A stretch of 64,000 bases of DNA from Treponema sp. C6A8 (GTDB taxonomy: Bacteria > Spirochaetota > Spirochaetia > Treponematales > Treponemataceae): contig NZ_JHVB01000010.1 of assembly GCF_000619925.1 (NCBI RefSeq), forward strand, positions 41,297 to 105,296, read 5' to 3'. Shown piece by piece: positions 49,022-58,353 of the stretch. Every line of letters starts with the position of its first letter. Position 1 is the stretch's first letter. The notes below the pieces were generated by a model that was given only the letters and a program-made list of their open reading frames with translations, ran no database searches and was not told where the DNA came from. Made by a program: the position numbers and the translations under genes.

Positions 49022-49762
49022 TTATTTCTTCAGTACGCACACAATCTTTTCTGAATCAGCTGTGAGAGGATTCATCTTGTAGTCTGCGTAGAAATTAAAT
49101 GATGAAAATCCTAATTCCTTAGCGAACTTCTGGAAAGATTCAAGGCTGATAGGAGTAATAGGTTCGTCTTTTACTTCATCAATGATTTTTCCGTTTGAAG
49201 TTTCAACCTGCTGGTTCAAAAGGTAAGTTACATTTTCCTTATCCTTTGTAATCCATGAATGCAGGGTTGCGCGGGAAGAAGTTTTTTTCGGAAGCTGGAT
49301 TTCATCATTAGAGAAATCGAATTTCGTAAAGTTAATCAAATCAAAAATCAGATAGCCGCCGTCTGTAAGCATAGCTTTAGCGTCCATCATCAGTTTTGAA
49401 ATGTAAATTTTGTCGCGCATAAAAACAACACGGTAATCACCAAAGTAAATGATATTATAGAAATTTTTTCCCAGGTAACGGCCAATGTCCTGAGGGAAAA
49501 GGTTAAATGATTTAATTTTTGGTTCTGAGTTTGCGCTTTTTATCTTAATTAAATCAATAAATTCCTTAAAAGAATCTGTAGCAGTAACGTCAAAATTGTG
49601 CATCAGGAGTTCTTGAGCAAGCGATGCAGTACCACATTCAAGGCTTACAAATTTGACAGGGGAAGAAAATTCCTTGCCTATTTTATCAAAAAAATCAATC
49701 TGTGAGTCTGCAATCGGAAAGAGTTCACCGTAATTTTCAAGCCATTTTTTTATATAAATCAT
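49022..49762 (-). CDS. Class I SAM-dependent methyltransferase-like protein
   Basis: 246 residues from ATG 49762 (MIYIKKWLENYGELFPIADS); upstream codons run into the promoter. KFVSLECGTASLAQELLMHNFDVTATD is a methyltransferase motif I and post-I region, in which E-C-G-T-A replaces the usual D-x-G-x-G. MLTDGGYLIFDLINFTKFDF matches motifs post-II and III. The substrate is unknown. TATAAT ends 9 nt before the ATG and no Shine-Dalgarno is present. It lies 55 nt after ricT and upstream of proS on the same strand. Confidence 0.78.
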   Translation of the reverse strand: MIYIKKWLENYGELFPIADSQIDFFDKIGKEFSSPVKFVSLECGTASLAQELLMHNFDVTATDSFKEFIDLIKIKSANSEPKIKSFNLFPQDIGRYLGKNFYNIIYFGDYRVVFMRDKIYISKLMMDAKAMLTDGGYLIFDLINFTKFDFSNDEIQLPKKTSSRATLHSWITKDKENVTYLLNQQVETSNGKIIDEVKDEPITPISLESFQKFAKELGFSSFNFYADYKMNPLTADSEKIVCVLKK

Positions 49763-49817
49763 ATACAATTTATTATAAAACAAATTACAGTAAATTCAAG
49801 ATATAAAAAGTTGTTAT

Positions 49818-50735
49818 TTAGTTGATTTTCCAGCGATTATTTTCTTTATAAAAGCGCTTAGCATTTACTTCAAGCATGCGGCCGTCTTCGCCAATCATTT
49901 TTACCATTGAAGTAAGAGGATTTACTTCTGTAATCTTGAAGTCAGTGCCGTCGTAAAAAAGACGAACGCCTTCATTTGGCAGCTTGCGGCGAGCTTCGTT
50001 GTACCAGTCGTATTCGTATGAAAGACAGCATAAAAGTCTTCCGCACTGACCAGAAATCTTCATTGAATTAAGCGAAAGATTCTGGTCCTTTGCCATTTTG
50101 ATTGAAACAGGGCGAAGTTTATCAGAAACTCCGTGGCAGCAGAACGGGCGTCCGCAAATTCCAAGTCCGCCGGTAATGCGTGATTCATCACGTACACCAA
50201 TCTGGCGAAGTTCAATTCTCATTTTGAAGATTGAAACAAGGTCTTTAACAAGTTCACGGAAGTCTACTCGGTTATCAGAGCTGAAGAAGAAGAGGGCCTT
50301 AGATTCTTCTGTCAAAAAGTGAACTTCTACAAGCTTCATTTCAAGCTTATGTGCGGCAACTTTTTCCTTGAAAATAGGGAAGGCATCTTTTTCCTTCTGC
50401 TTGAGTTCAGCGCGTTTTTCCAAATCTTTTTCGCTTGCCTTGCGTTCAACAGTTACAATGTCAGACTGTTTGATTCCGATCGGCTTTTTTGCAATACCGA
50501 GAACACGGGCCATATCTTTTCCATAGCGGGTCGGAATAATTGCAAAATCACCTGCCTTAAGATTGATTTTTTCAGGAACTTTTGCGTAAAGGGTTTCGCA
50601 GGAGTAATCCAGCTTAAGGTTATAAAGGGGAGTATCTATTGTTAATTCGGAAGTATCAGAAATCCCCTCATCGTCTTCAAGTTCAGAAAGGTTTTCTGTC
50701 TGATCGTCTATATCACTTTCAAAAATATCACTCAT
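49818..50735 (-). CDS. ricT: RicT/YaaT (PSP1 domain) protein
   Basis: 305 residues. Residues about 35-270 match the PSP1/RicT family: LKAGDFAIIPTRYGKDMARV, SDNRVDFRELVKDLVSIFKM and the double Cys segments LGICGRPFCCHG and SGQCGRLLCCLSYEYDWY. In Bacillus, RicT with RicA and RicF binds Fe-S clusters and directs RNase Y mRNA processing. An acidic N-terminal extension of about 30 residues is extra here. As in Bacillus, a YaaR-like gene is next to it (33 nt upstream on the same strand). Confidence 0.92.
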   Translation of the reverse strand: MSDIFESDIDDQTENLSELEDDEGISDTSELTIDTPLYNLKLDYSCETLYAKVPEKINLKAGDFAIIPTRYGKDMARVLGIAKKPIGIKQSDIVTVERKASEKDLEKRAELKQKEKDAFPIFKEKVAAHKLEMKLVEVHFLTEESKALFFFSSDNRVDFRELVKDLVSIFKMRIELRQIGVRDESRITGGLGICGRPFCCHGVSDKLRPVSIKMAKDQNLSLNSMKISGQCGRLLCCLSYEYDWYNEARRKLPNEGVRLFYDGTDFKITEVNPLTSMVKMIGEDGRMLEVNAKRFYKENNRWKIN

Positions 50736-50768
50736 TTTTTACCAACTTAATTTGTAAAATTATAGCAT

Positions 50769-51338
50769 TTAGGAGCGGAGCAAGTCGACAACTAAACCCT
50801 TGATTTCGTTGACTTGGGCAAGAATTTTCAGGTTATTCATCTGGGTGCTCAGCATATCTCGTGTCAGGTTATCAAGTTTTTCATTGATAACATTTATTTG
50901 AACTTTCGGATCTTTTGGATGGGCCGGCATCGAATAGTTTGAAAAAAAGTTTGTCGGTGAAACAATCTGCATTCGGCGGGGCCTGCGGGCGTTCACTTCA
51001 AAATTATTATCTACTATATACTTAATGAATTGCCCTACGGCTTCCTTGAAGTTATCAAGATTTTCTTTTGTAAGTTCTTCTGAAAGGGCATTACCGGCAT
51101 TGTCTACGCGGTCACGTAAAAAGATAACCGCTTCATCAATGCTCATTGTCTGAATTTCAGCTGGCAGTCCGTTTGGTGCTGTCGTTTCTTCAGCCTTTGA
51201 GCCCTTTATTAAATCTGCAAACTTAGAACCCTTTGTTTTTTCTGATTTTTCTGCCTTTTGATTTTTTAGCGCCTGATTCTGGGAGTTTTGAACTCCTGCA
51301 TAGTAAAAATTCGTTCCTAAAGAATCAATTTCTGCCAT
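50769..51338 (-). CDS. YaaR-like (DUF327) protein
   Basis: 189 residues. LSEELTKENLDNFKEAVGQFIKYIVDNNFEV and INEKLDNLTRDMLSTQMNNL are the DUF327/YaaR core. The function is not established. Its start overlaps the bactofilin stop by one base, and ricT follows, reproducing the yaaR-yaaT neighbourhood of Bacillus. The Lys/Glu-rich N-terminus (residues 20-60) is probably disordered. Confidence 0.85.
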   Translation of the reverse strand: MAEIDSLGTNFYYAGVQNSQNQALKNQKAEKSEKTKGSKFADLIKGSKAEETTAPNGLPAEIQTMSIDEAVIFLRDRVDNAGNALSEELTKENLDNFKEAVGQFIKYIVDNNFEVNARRPRRMQIVSPTNFFSNYSMPAHPKDPKVQINVINEKLDNLTRDMLSTQMNNLKILAQVNEIKGLVVDLLRS

Positions 51339-51748
51339 TAAAGCGCTGCCTTTTGCTTGATAGCCTTAGACTGAAGGAATTCTGAAGAAAGGCGGTTGTA
51401 TTCTTCATCATCTTTTACTGCAATACAGTTTCCATGGAAGAGGGCGTTGTCATCAATCTGAACTTTGTGGGTAACAATGTCTCCTACAACTGCTGCCTTT
51501 GAAAGAAGCTTTACGCTTTCATTTGCAAAAACATCACCAAGAATGATTCCGCCCACAATAATTGCCTTTGCATTTACGTTTCCGCGAATTCTTGCGTTTT
51601 CACCGATAATGATGTTTCCGTCTGTATCAAGGTTTCCGTCTATGTCACCGTCAACACGGACAAAACCGTTGACCTTTATGTTTCCCTGAATTGCCGAACC
51701 GCCACCAATGATTGTGTTGATTGAAATGTCGTCAATTTTGAATGCCAT
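51338..51748 (-). CDS. Bactofilin
   Basis: 136 residues, the common bactofilin length. A repeating beta-helix pattern runs through ISINTIIGGGSAIQGNIKV, GFVRVDGDIDGNLDTDGNI and GENARIRGNVNAKAIIVGG. Bactofilins polymerise without nucleotide at the membrane and guide local peptidoglycan work; in spirochaetes and Helicobacter they act with M23 peptidases on cell helicity. Here the M23 gene is 6 nt upstream in the same operon, exactly that pairing. Charged C-terminal tail (SKAIKQKAAL). Confidence 0.93.
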   Translation of the reverse strand: MAFKIDDISINTIIGGGSAIQGNIKVNGFVRVDGDIDGNLDTDGNIIIGENARIRGNVNAKAIIVGGIILGDVFANESVKLLSKAAVVGDIVTHKVQIDDNALFHGNCIAVKDDEEYNRLSSEFLQSKAIKQKAAL

Positions 51749-51754
51749 AAAAGC

Positions 51755-52780
51755 CTACTTCTGAAGATTGATGTTGATATATTTTGCAGGGTCTACTACA
51801 TCAGAACCGATGTGAACTTCATAGTGAAGGTGAGGACCAGTAGAAATACCTGTGTTACCGATATTTCCGATAATCTGTCCCTGGTCAACAAGCTGACCGC
51901 GCTTTACTCTGAAGGAACTCAAGTGAGCGTAACGTGTATAAATACCGTGGTTATGTTTGATGATTACAAAGTTACCAAAGCTGTTGTCAAAACCTACTGT
52001 TACAACCTGACCGCTGGCAGTTGCCATTACAGGGTCACCTGAACGCCATGTTGAGAAGTCCATACCCTTGTGGATGTACCAGTTTCCGTTGAGCGGGTGA
52101 ACGTTAGGACCAAAAGGCATTGAAACGTGAACGTTAGGATTTTTTACAGGATTGATACTTGGAATTTCTGTAAACAGGTTCTGCTGAGTCTTAAGCATCT
52201 TACCAACCTGCTCGATTGGTTCAATTGAGTTTTCAAGGTAAGAAGTAAGCTCGCGGATATCAGCAAGTTCTCGAGTTGTTCCTTTTGCAATTTCTGTTGA
52301 ATTAAACATTGATGAAAGGTCGCTTGAAGAAATTGTAGAATTGTTTGTGTTTTCGCCCTGAGAGATTCCCAAAAGTGAAAGGCTCTGTGAAAGAGATGTC
52401 TGGAATCTTTTTGCGGCCTGGAAGAGGTTAGCATTTTCATCACGGAGTTCATCAAGGCTGGCAAGGGTAGCGCGGTTCTGTTCTGTAAGGCTGTTAATCT
52501 GCATGTTTGCAGAAATTGAATGATGATTGAAGTAGAAGAAGGAAACCAGGATTCCAATAAAAAGCAAAAGCCCAAATAAAAGCGCAAATACGTTAGTCTG
52601 AAAATTCAGCACTTTGCTCTGAGAGTGAGGAACAATCATTATTGTTAATTTGCTGTCAAAAATACGAAAAAGTTTAACAAAGGCAGAACCGATCGAACGG
52701 AAGGCAGAAGAAAAATTCTGCGCAAGGTTTGAGACAGCCCGCTTTTCCATCTTTTTCATGGCTTTTTGTGTTTTAGGCAA
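51755..52780 (-). CDS. Membrane-anchored M23 (LytM) peptidase
   Basis: 341 residues from a TTG start with GAGG upstream. A cytoplasmic segment of about 50 residues, a membrane helix (about 68-88, LLFGLLLFIGILVSFFYF), a coiled coil (about 95-160) and a C-terminal LytM domain. Zn ligands are intact: HKGMDFSTWRSGD and GPHLHYEVHIG, with GIYTRYAHLS. It should cleave peptide cross-links in peptidoglycan. Its layout and its partner bactofilin gene 6 nt downstream recall Csd1-type shape determinants. Confidence 0.93.
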   Translation of the reverse strand: MPKTQKAMKKMEKRAVSNLAQNFSSAFRSIGSAFVKLFRIFDSKLTIMIVPHSQSKVLNFQTNVFALLFGLLLFIGILVSFFYFNHHSISANMQINSLTEQNRATLASLDELRDENANLFQAAKRFQTSLSQSLSLLGISQGENTNNSTISSSDLSSMFNSTEIAKGTTRELADIRELTSYLENSIEPIEQVGKMLKTQQNLFTEIPSINPVKNPNVHVSMPFGPNVHPLNGNWYIHKGMDFSTWRSGDPVMATASGQVVTVGFDNSFGNFVIIKHNHGIYTRYAHLSSFRVKRGQLVDQGQIIGNIGNTGISTGPHLHYEVHIGSDVVDPAKYININLQK

Positions 52781-52860
52781 TATTAGACCTCATTATCTTC
52801 AATAATAAATCATAAAATTATAGCATTCTGCATTTATAAATTCTACTGTTTAATTATTGC

Positions 52861-52934
52861 GCCGGTTGAAAAGGCTTCCTGACAGTTTCCGAGGTGCTCG
52901 AACCGGCTGTCACCTGCTGCTAAAGCATCAGGTG
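52861..52934 (+). repeat. Tandem-hairpin element (possible copy 4) in the divergent gap before tatD
   Basis: GCCGGTT (52861-52867) pairs with AACCGGC (52901-52907), then CACCTG...CAGGTG (52911-52934) forms a second hairpin followed by CATTTTTG. The GGTTGAAAAGG...CTCGAACC core resembles the copies at 42964 and 48951. It occupies most of the 292-bp gap between the divergent M23 and tatD genes. Confidence 0.45.
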
Positions 52935-53072
52935 CATTTTTGCTATTATTATCGTCAGATATTACGTTGACGAGTAGAAAAACCTGTGTTATCTTTATTA
53001 TAAATAATTAAAAAAGAAGCGTTAAAAAAACTTTTTCGCTCTTCTCATCACAATTTTTCTAGGAAGAAAGCC

Positions 53073-53852
53073 ATGAATTTTTTTGATACTCACGCTCACA
53101 TCGGGCTTATATACGATGATCCTATTGAACAATTACGCGTTATTCAGCAGGCAAAGCAGGCTGGAGTTACACGTATCATAAGCATTAATAACTCTCTTAT
53201 GGATTTTCAGAAGGTTTATGCTACCCTCAAATCTGTAAGCGGAATTTATCACGCGGTAGGTGTTGCTCCGTCTGAAGTAACAAATCCGGGCCCGGACTGG
53301 ATTAACACAATCGAAAAGTCTCTTTCTCTGCCAAATGTAGTTGCAGTTGGTGAAACAGGTCTGGACTACTACAAGCAGTTTGGTGACAAGAGAAGCCAGA
53401 TTGAGCTTTTTATCACTCAGCTTGAAATTGCTCAGAAATACAACAAGCCTGTAATTATTCATAACCGTGATGCGGGAAAAGATATTTATGATGTTTTGAC
53501 AGAACGTTTGCCTGATGCCGGTGCCATTTTCCACTGCTATTCTGAAGATGCCGCTTATGCAAAAAAATGTCTTGATATGAACGTCTGGTTCAGTTTTGCA
53601 GGTAACCTTACTTACCGCAATGCACGCAACCTTCACGAGACAGTTTTGAACATCCCGGTTGACCGCATTTTGATTGAAACTGAAAGTCCGTTTATGATTC
53701 CGGCTGAATTCCGTGAGAAAAAGCGCACAAAGCCAACCATGCTGCCTTCTACAGCCCGCTTCCTTGCCGAAATGCTGGATATGGATCTGGAAGAACTCAG
53801 CGTTCAGCTCTGGAAGAACAGCTGCAAGGCTTTCAATTTACCTGAAATGTAA
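53073..53852 (+). CDS. TatD family metal-dependent hydrolase
   Basis: 259 residues, normal length. FFDTHAHIG carries the metal-binding H-x-H, VAVGETGLDYY the Glu, PVIIHNRDA and GAIFHCYSED the further His ligands, and LIETESPFMIP the terminal Glu/Asp segment (E replaces the common D). TatD enzymes are DNA 3'-exonucleases or D-aminoacyl-tRNA deacylase relatives. AGGAAG precedes the ATG. It opens a plus-strand run and is followed 12 nt later by a dus gene. Confidence 0.92.
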   Translation: MNFFDTHAHIGLIYDDPIEQLRVIQQAKQAGVTRIISINNSLMDFQKVYATLKSVSGIYHAVGVAPSEVTNPGPDWINTIEKSLSLPNVVAVGETGLDYYKQFGDKRSQIELFITQLEIAQKYNKPVIIHNRDAGKDIYDVLTERLPDAGAIFHCYSEDAAYAKKCLDMNVWFSFAGNLTYRNARNLHETVLNIPVDRILIETESPFMIPAEFREKKRTKPTMLPSTARFLAEMLDMDLEELSVQLWKNSCKAFNLPEM

Positions 53853-53864
53853 CGGGAGACACAG

Positions 53865-54905
53865 GTGGAACTGTATCATCCTGTAAGAATAAAAAACATT
53901 GAACTCAAAGGAAATCTCTTTTTAGCGCCTGTTGCCGGTTACAGCGACATGGCCTTTCGTTCTGTCTGCATAGAAAACGGGGCCTGCTTTACCTATACCG
54001 AAATGGTCAGCGCAGAAGCTCTTGTGCGAAAGAATCTGAAAACAGAGATTTTGATGCGCCGCGCTTACAATGAAGACGTTTATTCCGTGCAGATTTTCGG
54101 GCCGGAGCCTGACATTATGAATGCGGCGGCTCATATCGTTCTTGAAAAGACAAACTGCGAATGTATCGACATTAACTGCGGCTGTCCGGTGCCTAAAATC
54201 GTAAAGACAGGAGCCGGTTCCGCTTTAACACGCGACCCTGACAGGCTCTATAAAGTTGCAAAGGCGGTAGTAGACGCTGCCGGCGACCGTGCCGTCACCG
54301 TAAAAATCCGCTCGGGCTGGGAAAAGTTCCAGATTACCTGGAAGGAAGCGGCTCAGGCGGCCCTGGAAGCAGGAGCCAGCGCAATTACAATTCACCCCAG
54401 AACCCGCGCTCAGGGCTACGAAGGGCATTCTGACTGGAGCATAATGAAGGCTCTGGTAGAATTTGTCGGCGAGTGGAACAAATCTCACGGAACATCAATT
54501 CCAGTTTTTGGCTCGGGCGACCTTTTTAAGCCGGAAGATGCTAAAAAAATGCTGGAAGAAACCGGTGCAGATGCTGTTATGTTTGCCCGCGGCGCAATGG
54601 GAAATCCTTTTATTTTTAAAGACGCAACCTCACTTTTGCAGACCGGAAGCTATCAGCCTGTTCCTCCTGATGTCCGCATAAAAACAGGCTTTGCCGAGCT
54701 TGAACGCCTTGTTAAAGACACGGAAGAAAAGCACGCCTGCATGGAAATGCGAAAGCGTTTTGCTGCATATTCTAAAGGAATTCACAACGGCGCAGCCCTT
54801 CGCCTTCAGATTGTTCACGCAAGCACTGTCGAAGATTATAAGAAGATTTTTGAGCCTGTTTTACAGGCATTTGAAGAAGAAAATTCGCAAAATGGCCAAT
54901 TATAA
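53865..54905 (+). CDS. tRNA-dihydrouridine synthase
   Basis: 346 residues from a GTG start with GGGAG upstream. LAPVAGYSDMAFRSVCIENG is the FMN-binding opening, INCGCPVPKIVKTGAGSAL contains the catalytic Cys, and ITIHPRTRAQGYEGHSDW the tRNA/FMN site; VFGSGDLFKPEDAKKML follows. The C-terminal helical domain (about 265-340) is typical of DusB. It reduces uridine to dihydrouridine in the D-loop of tRNAs. It directly follows tatD. Confidence 0.93.
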   Translation: MELYHPVRIKNIELKGNLFLAPVAGYSDMAFRSVCIENGACFTYTEMVSAEALVRKNLKTEILMRRAYNEDVYSVQIFGPEPDIMNAAAHIVLEKTNCECIDINCGCPVPKIVKTGAGSALTRDPDRLYKVAKAVVDAAGDRAVTVKIRSGWEKFQITWKEAAQAALEAGASAITIHPRTRAQGYEGHSDWSIMKALVEFVGEWNKSHGTSIPVFGSGDLFKPEDAKKMLEETGADAVMFARGAMGNPFIFKDATSLLQTGSYQPVPPDVRIKTGFAELERLVKDTEEKHACMEMRKRFAAYSKGIHNGAALRLQIVHASTVEDYKKIFEPVLQAFEEENSQNGQL

Positions 54906-54979
54906 AGTAGAATAAAAGCAAAATCTTTAGTATTTTTGTACTATAAGGATATTTTGAGTTTATTGGGGAAATTTAGGGA

Positions 54980-56578
54980 ATGAGTTTAATTGGAACATTT
55001 ATTGATATATTTGATTCAATTTTCAGACGTTCTTCACCGGAAGTTCAGCGAAAGCAGCTTTTAAAAAAGATGGACGTTGAAATTCAGGGCTTTTCCCCCA
55101 TGATTTGTAAGTCCGGTTATTTGCAGCCGAATTTTGGAGAGGCAATTTTTACACTTTATAAAAACTGCGGTATTCTTGACCGCCTTTTTATTGAGACTGT
55201 AAGCACAAATGATTTGCCCCGCCGCCACCGTTTTGAGGCTCAGCTTGTAATCACCGGCTATAATGCAGAAGATCAGGAAATTGTTTCGGAACTTCAGTTT
55301 CAGAACCGAAAAGATGATATTCTTGCAGAGTTTAATAATTCTGAACGAATTTACATCCATCAGCGCCACCTTCTTGATAAAATCCTTAAAGATCTTAATT
55401 CCGAACAGTTCAAAAAAATTGACCGCGATATTTTAATGCTGCGTCAGCTTGTAGATTTCTGTCATTATAATTATGTGCCTTTCATGCAGCTTTTTGACAG
55501 CAATTTTGTTCCTGCTGACAGCACTTATACACCGGCATACAGCGAAGTTGATGTAGGAAAGGCAATCAATCTTCTGGAAGACCTTTATTATCAGCTTTAC
55601 GGACTTAACATTTCAAATTCAACGGGAGCTGCCGTTCTTGCCCTTTACCGTTTGAGAAGGTGTGCCGACCTGGAACCTTCTGAAAAAAACAGCATTCTTG
55701 GAAATCTGAAAAAAATAAATTACATAATCAAGCAGGTTCTTCAGCCTGAAAAGCTTAAGGCAATTATCCGTTATTTCAGGGCCGACCCGAATTACGAGCC
55801 TGCCGTTGCCCAGTATACAGGTTCTCCTCGTCAGGAATTTGCCACAATGCTTCAGTCAAAATTTGATTCAGACGAACAGCGCATTAAATCTGAAATTCAG
55901 GATGAAAAGCTTACTCAGGAAATTCAGACTCTCTTCCCTGAAAATGGACTTGAAAAAGTTCAGGGCTACAATCAGGATTACAGCGAAAAACTTCAGGCAG
56001 AAACTCCTTTGTCTTTCCAGTGGATTTTGCCTATCAGGGTTCTTAAGACTTTTGAAAAGCAGTACATCTCTGATGGTGTTAAAGCCCTGCTTGATGACAT
56101 TGTAATTGAAGGATTTTTCAATAATTCTACCTATAAAACATCATTTTCTCAGATTGTTTATGCGGCAATTAATGCTGACCAGGATTTCTATGCCTTTGAA
56201 AATTCCTTCTCAATGAACGAAAAAAACAGTATTGCCGTTATGGAAGGCTACATAAAAGACAGCAGAAAAGATAAATCCTTCTATACTCGCCTTGAAAAAA
56301 TGGTTGTTACCGTAAATAACGAAGCCCACAATCTTCTTCAGACACATGTAACAAATCTCTGGGCTCTTCATAAAGAGCTGGGCGAGCTGCTTGCGGATGC
56401 TAAAAAGCCTTCAAGCGAAATCATTCAGAATTTAAAAGTATTGCTTCTGTCTTCGCGTAACAAAGACCGAACTAATTTGTTAGATTATCAGTTCCCTAAC
56501 TGGAAAATATTTTTTGAGATAATGAAAAACTATGTTATTATTAATACAAGTGATGTAAAAAATGAGCAGAAGAAGTAA
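54980..56578 (+). CDS. Spirochaete-type DUF5312-like protein
   Basis: 532 residues, soluble, largely helical. The start MSLIGTFIDIFDSIFRRSSP and blocks such as LRQLVDFCHYNYVPFMQLFD and EVDVGKAINLLEDLYYQLYG look like a family I associate with treponemes (DUF5312). No enzymatic motif is visible. It overlaps the following diguanylate cyclase gene by 17 nt, so translation is probably coupled. A cytoplasmic scaffold or signalling role is possible but unproven. Confidence 0.65.
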   Translation: MSLIGTFIDIFDSIFRRSSPEVQRKQLLKKMDVEIQGFSPMICKSGYLQPNFGEAIFTLYKNCGILDRLFIETVSTNDLPRRHRFEAQLVITGYNAEDQEIVSELQFQNRKDDILAEFNNSERIYIHQRHLLDKILKDLNSEQFKKIDRDILMLRQLVDFCHYNYVPFMQLFDSNFVPADSTYTPAYSEVDVGKAINLLEDLYYQLYGLNISNSTGAAVLALYRLRRCADLEPSEKNSILGNLKKINYIIKQVLQPEKLKAIIRYFRADPNYEPAVAQYTGSPRQEFATMLQSKFDSDEQRIKSEIQDEKLTQEIQTLFPENGLEKVQGYNQDYSEKLQAETPLSFQWILPIRVLKTFEKQYISDGVKALLDDIVIEGFFNNSTYKTSFSQIVYAAINADQDFYAFENSFSMNEKNSIAVMEGYIKDSRKDKSFYTRLEKMVVTVNNEAHNLLQTHVTNLWALHKELGELLADAKKPSSEIIQNLKVLLLSSRNKDRTNLLDYQFPNWKIFFEIMKNYVIINTSDVKNEQKK

Positions 56579-57692
56579 GGTAAACGAAGTCGTTTCCAAA
56601 GCAAAAAAAGAAATTTCCTCATTAGAAAAGAAAACTGACGCTCTTGATTTGTCACTTCAATATGAAAAGAAAATTTACGACCTTGAGCAGATGCTCGATA
56701 TTGCTAAATCTTTCTGCCAGAACCTTGATTTTGATAACCTTCTTGAATCCATCGTTTATATCTGTATGGCTCAGATGCATGTTCTGGGCGCCGAAATTTT
56801 TGTAAGAGATTTAATCACTAATGAAAACTACGTGCTTGAAACTGCCAAAGACCTTTTTGATGACAGCGACAAGCCTTCTATTCCTGTTTCATCACCAATC
56901 ACAAAGAAGCTTCTGGATGTTCAGATGCCTATTACCTTTGAAGAGCTGAAACTTTTGATTGATGATCAGAAAACTCTGGAAACTTTAAAGGCTCTTTCGC
57001 CAACTCTTATTGTTCCGCTCATTCAGAAAACTCACCTTAACGGTCTTCTGATTTTGCAGGAAAGAATTGCGATTGAAGACGATGTTTCCTACACCGAGTA
57101 TGAGCAGAGCCAGATTATGTCGATTGCTTCCCTTGCGTCGGTGGCAATTAATAATGCGGCCCTTATCGAACAGTCATCAACTGATATGATGACTCACCTG
57201 AAACTGAAATTCTACTTCTTTAATATCCTTTCGGAAGCAATTGACCAGGCTTTTTTGCAGAATGAAAATATCGGCGTTTTGATGTTTGATATCGACTTCT
57301 TTAAGAATTTTAATGATACGCACGGACACGAATGCGGTGATTACGTTCTTGTGGAAGTTGCAAATATTATCCGTAAGAGCCTTCGCGAAAGTGATACTGC
57401 AAGCCGATACGGTGGAGAAGAGTTTACGGTTCTTCTTCCAAATACAAAGACAGAAGAAGCAATTCTTGTTGCAGAAAGAATTCGCGCCGCAATCGATACT
57501 CACGATTTTATCTATAATAATATGCATCTTCACGTAACGATTTCCTGCGGTGTTTCTGTTTTTGATGCAACTGATAATCTTGTTAATTCACCTAATGAAT
57601 TTGTTAATCAGGCTGACCAGGCCCTTTATATTTCTAAAAGTAAAGGCCGAAACCGCGTAACTCTTTACAGAAAGCCTGATAATTCACGATAA
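56562..57692 (+). CDS. GAF-GGDEF diguanylate cyclase
   Basis: 376 residues: a short coiled coil (about 5-40), a GAF domain (about 45-205) and a GGDEF domain with SRYGGEEFTVLLP and GVLMFDIDFFKNFNDTHGHECGDYVL. The active-site loop is GGEEF, fully competent, and the usual R-x-x-D inhibitory site is not evident. It makes cyclic di-GMP from GTP, probably controlled by a small molecule on GAF. Likely receivers include the PilZ protein at 36207. Starts inside the preceding gene. Confidence 0.93.
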   Translation: MSRRSKVNEVVSKAKKEISSLEKKTDALDLSLQYEKKIYDLEQMLDIAKSFCQNLDFDNLLESIVYICMAQMHVLGAEIFVRDLITNENYVLETAKDLFDDSDKPSIPVSSPITKKLLDVQMPITFEELKLLIDDQKTLETLKALSPTLIVPLIQKTHLNGLLILQERIAIEDDVSYTEYEQSQIMSIASLASVAINNAALIEQSSTDMMTHLKLKFYFFNILSEAIDQAFLQNENIGVLMFDIDFFKNFNDTHGHECGDYVLVEVANIIRKSLRESDTASRYGGEEFTVLLPNTKTEEAILVAERIRAAIDTHDFIYNNMHLHVTISCGVSVFDATDNLVNSPNEFVNQADQALYISKSKGRNRVTLYRKPDNSR

Positions 57693-57699
57693 TAGGCAA

Positions 57700-58353
57700 A
57701 TGGGAAAAATCTTTTTTAGACATCCGTTCAGATACGAATATAAACATCGCGTAATCTTAATAATTCTTTTAAATTTTGCAGTTTACGGAATTGCACAGCT
57801 TTACAGAGAACTTGCTCAATACATTTACTACTATGGCCCGATGAATCCGGTGGCAGTCAAAAAATATCACATGTACTGGCAGTTTTTGACTTATATGTTC
57901 GTTCATGATTATTCGGGCATTCGTCATATTCTTTTTAATATGCTTGGTCTTCTGGTATTTGGCCTGCAGCTGGAGAAAGCAATCGGTTCTAAGGAATTTG
58001 TGCTTTTTTACCTTTTCTGCGGTATTGCCAGCGGAGCTCTTTCTTATCTGGTTTATTTGTACACAGGGCAGTATAGCGTTCGTTTGATGGGTGCCAGCGG
58101 AGCTGTTTATGCGGTTTTGTTTGCCTATGCGGTTTTCTTTCCCCGCTCTGTAATTTTTATCTGGGGAATTATTCCTGTTCCTGCCCCGGTTCTGGTTTTA
58201 ATTTACGCGGCAATTGAATTTTTCAGTCAGTTTAATCCGGCTTCGGGCGTGGCTCATATGACTCATCTTTTTGGTTTCCTTGCAGCCTGGATTTACTTTG
58301 TTGTGAGAATGGGAATTCATCCTCTTAAAATCTGGCGGGACACTTACAGATGA
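57700..58353 (+). CDS. Rhomboid family intramembrane serine protease
   Basis: 217 residues, six membrane helices. HDYSGIRHILFNMLGLLVFG includes the H-x-x-x-N of helix 2, LMGASGAVYAVLFAY the catalytic Ser in G-A-S-G, and GVAHMTHLFGFLAAW the catalytic His of helix 6. All active-site residues are present. It cleaves transmembrane segments; substrates unknown. It is 7 nt after the diguanylate cyclase and its last codons overlap the next gene (ATGA). Confidence 0.92.
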   Translation: MGKIFFRHPFRYEYKHRVILIILLNFAVYGIAQLYRELAQYIYYYGPMNPVAVKKYHMYWQFLTYMFVHDYSGIRHILFNMLGLLVFGLQLEKAIGSKEFVLFYLFCGIASGALSYLVYLYTGQYSVRLMGASGAVYAVLFAYAVFFPRSVIFIWGIIPVPAPVLVLIYAAIEFFSQFNPASGVAHMTHLFGFLAAWIYFVVRMGIHPLKIWRDTYR

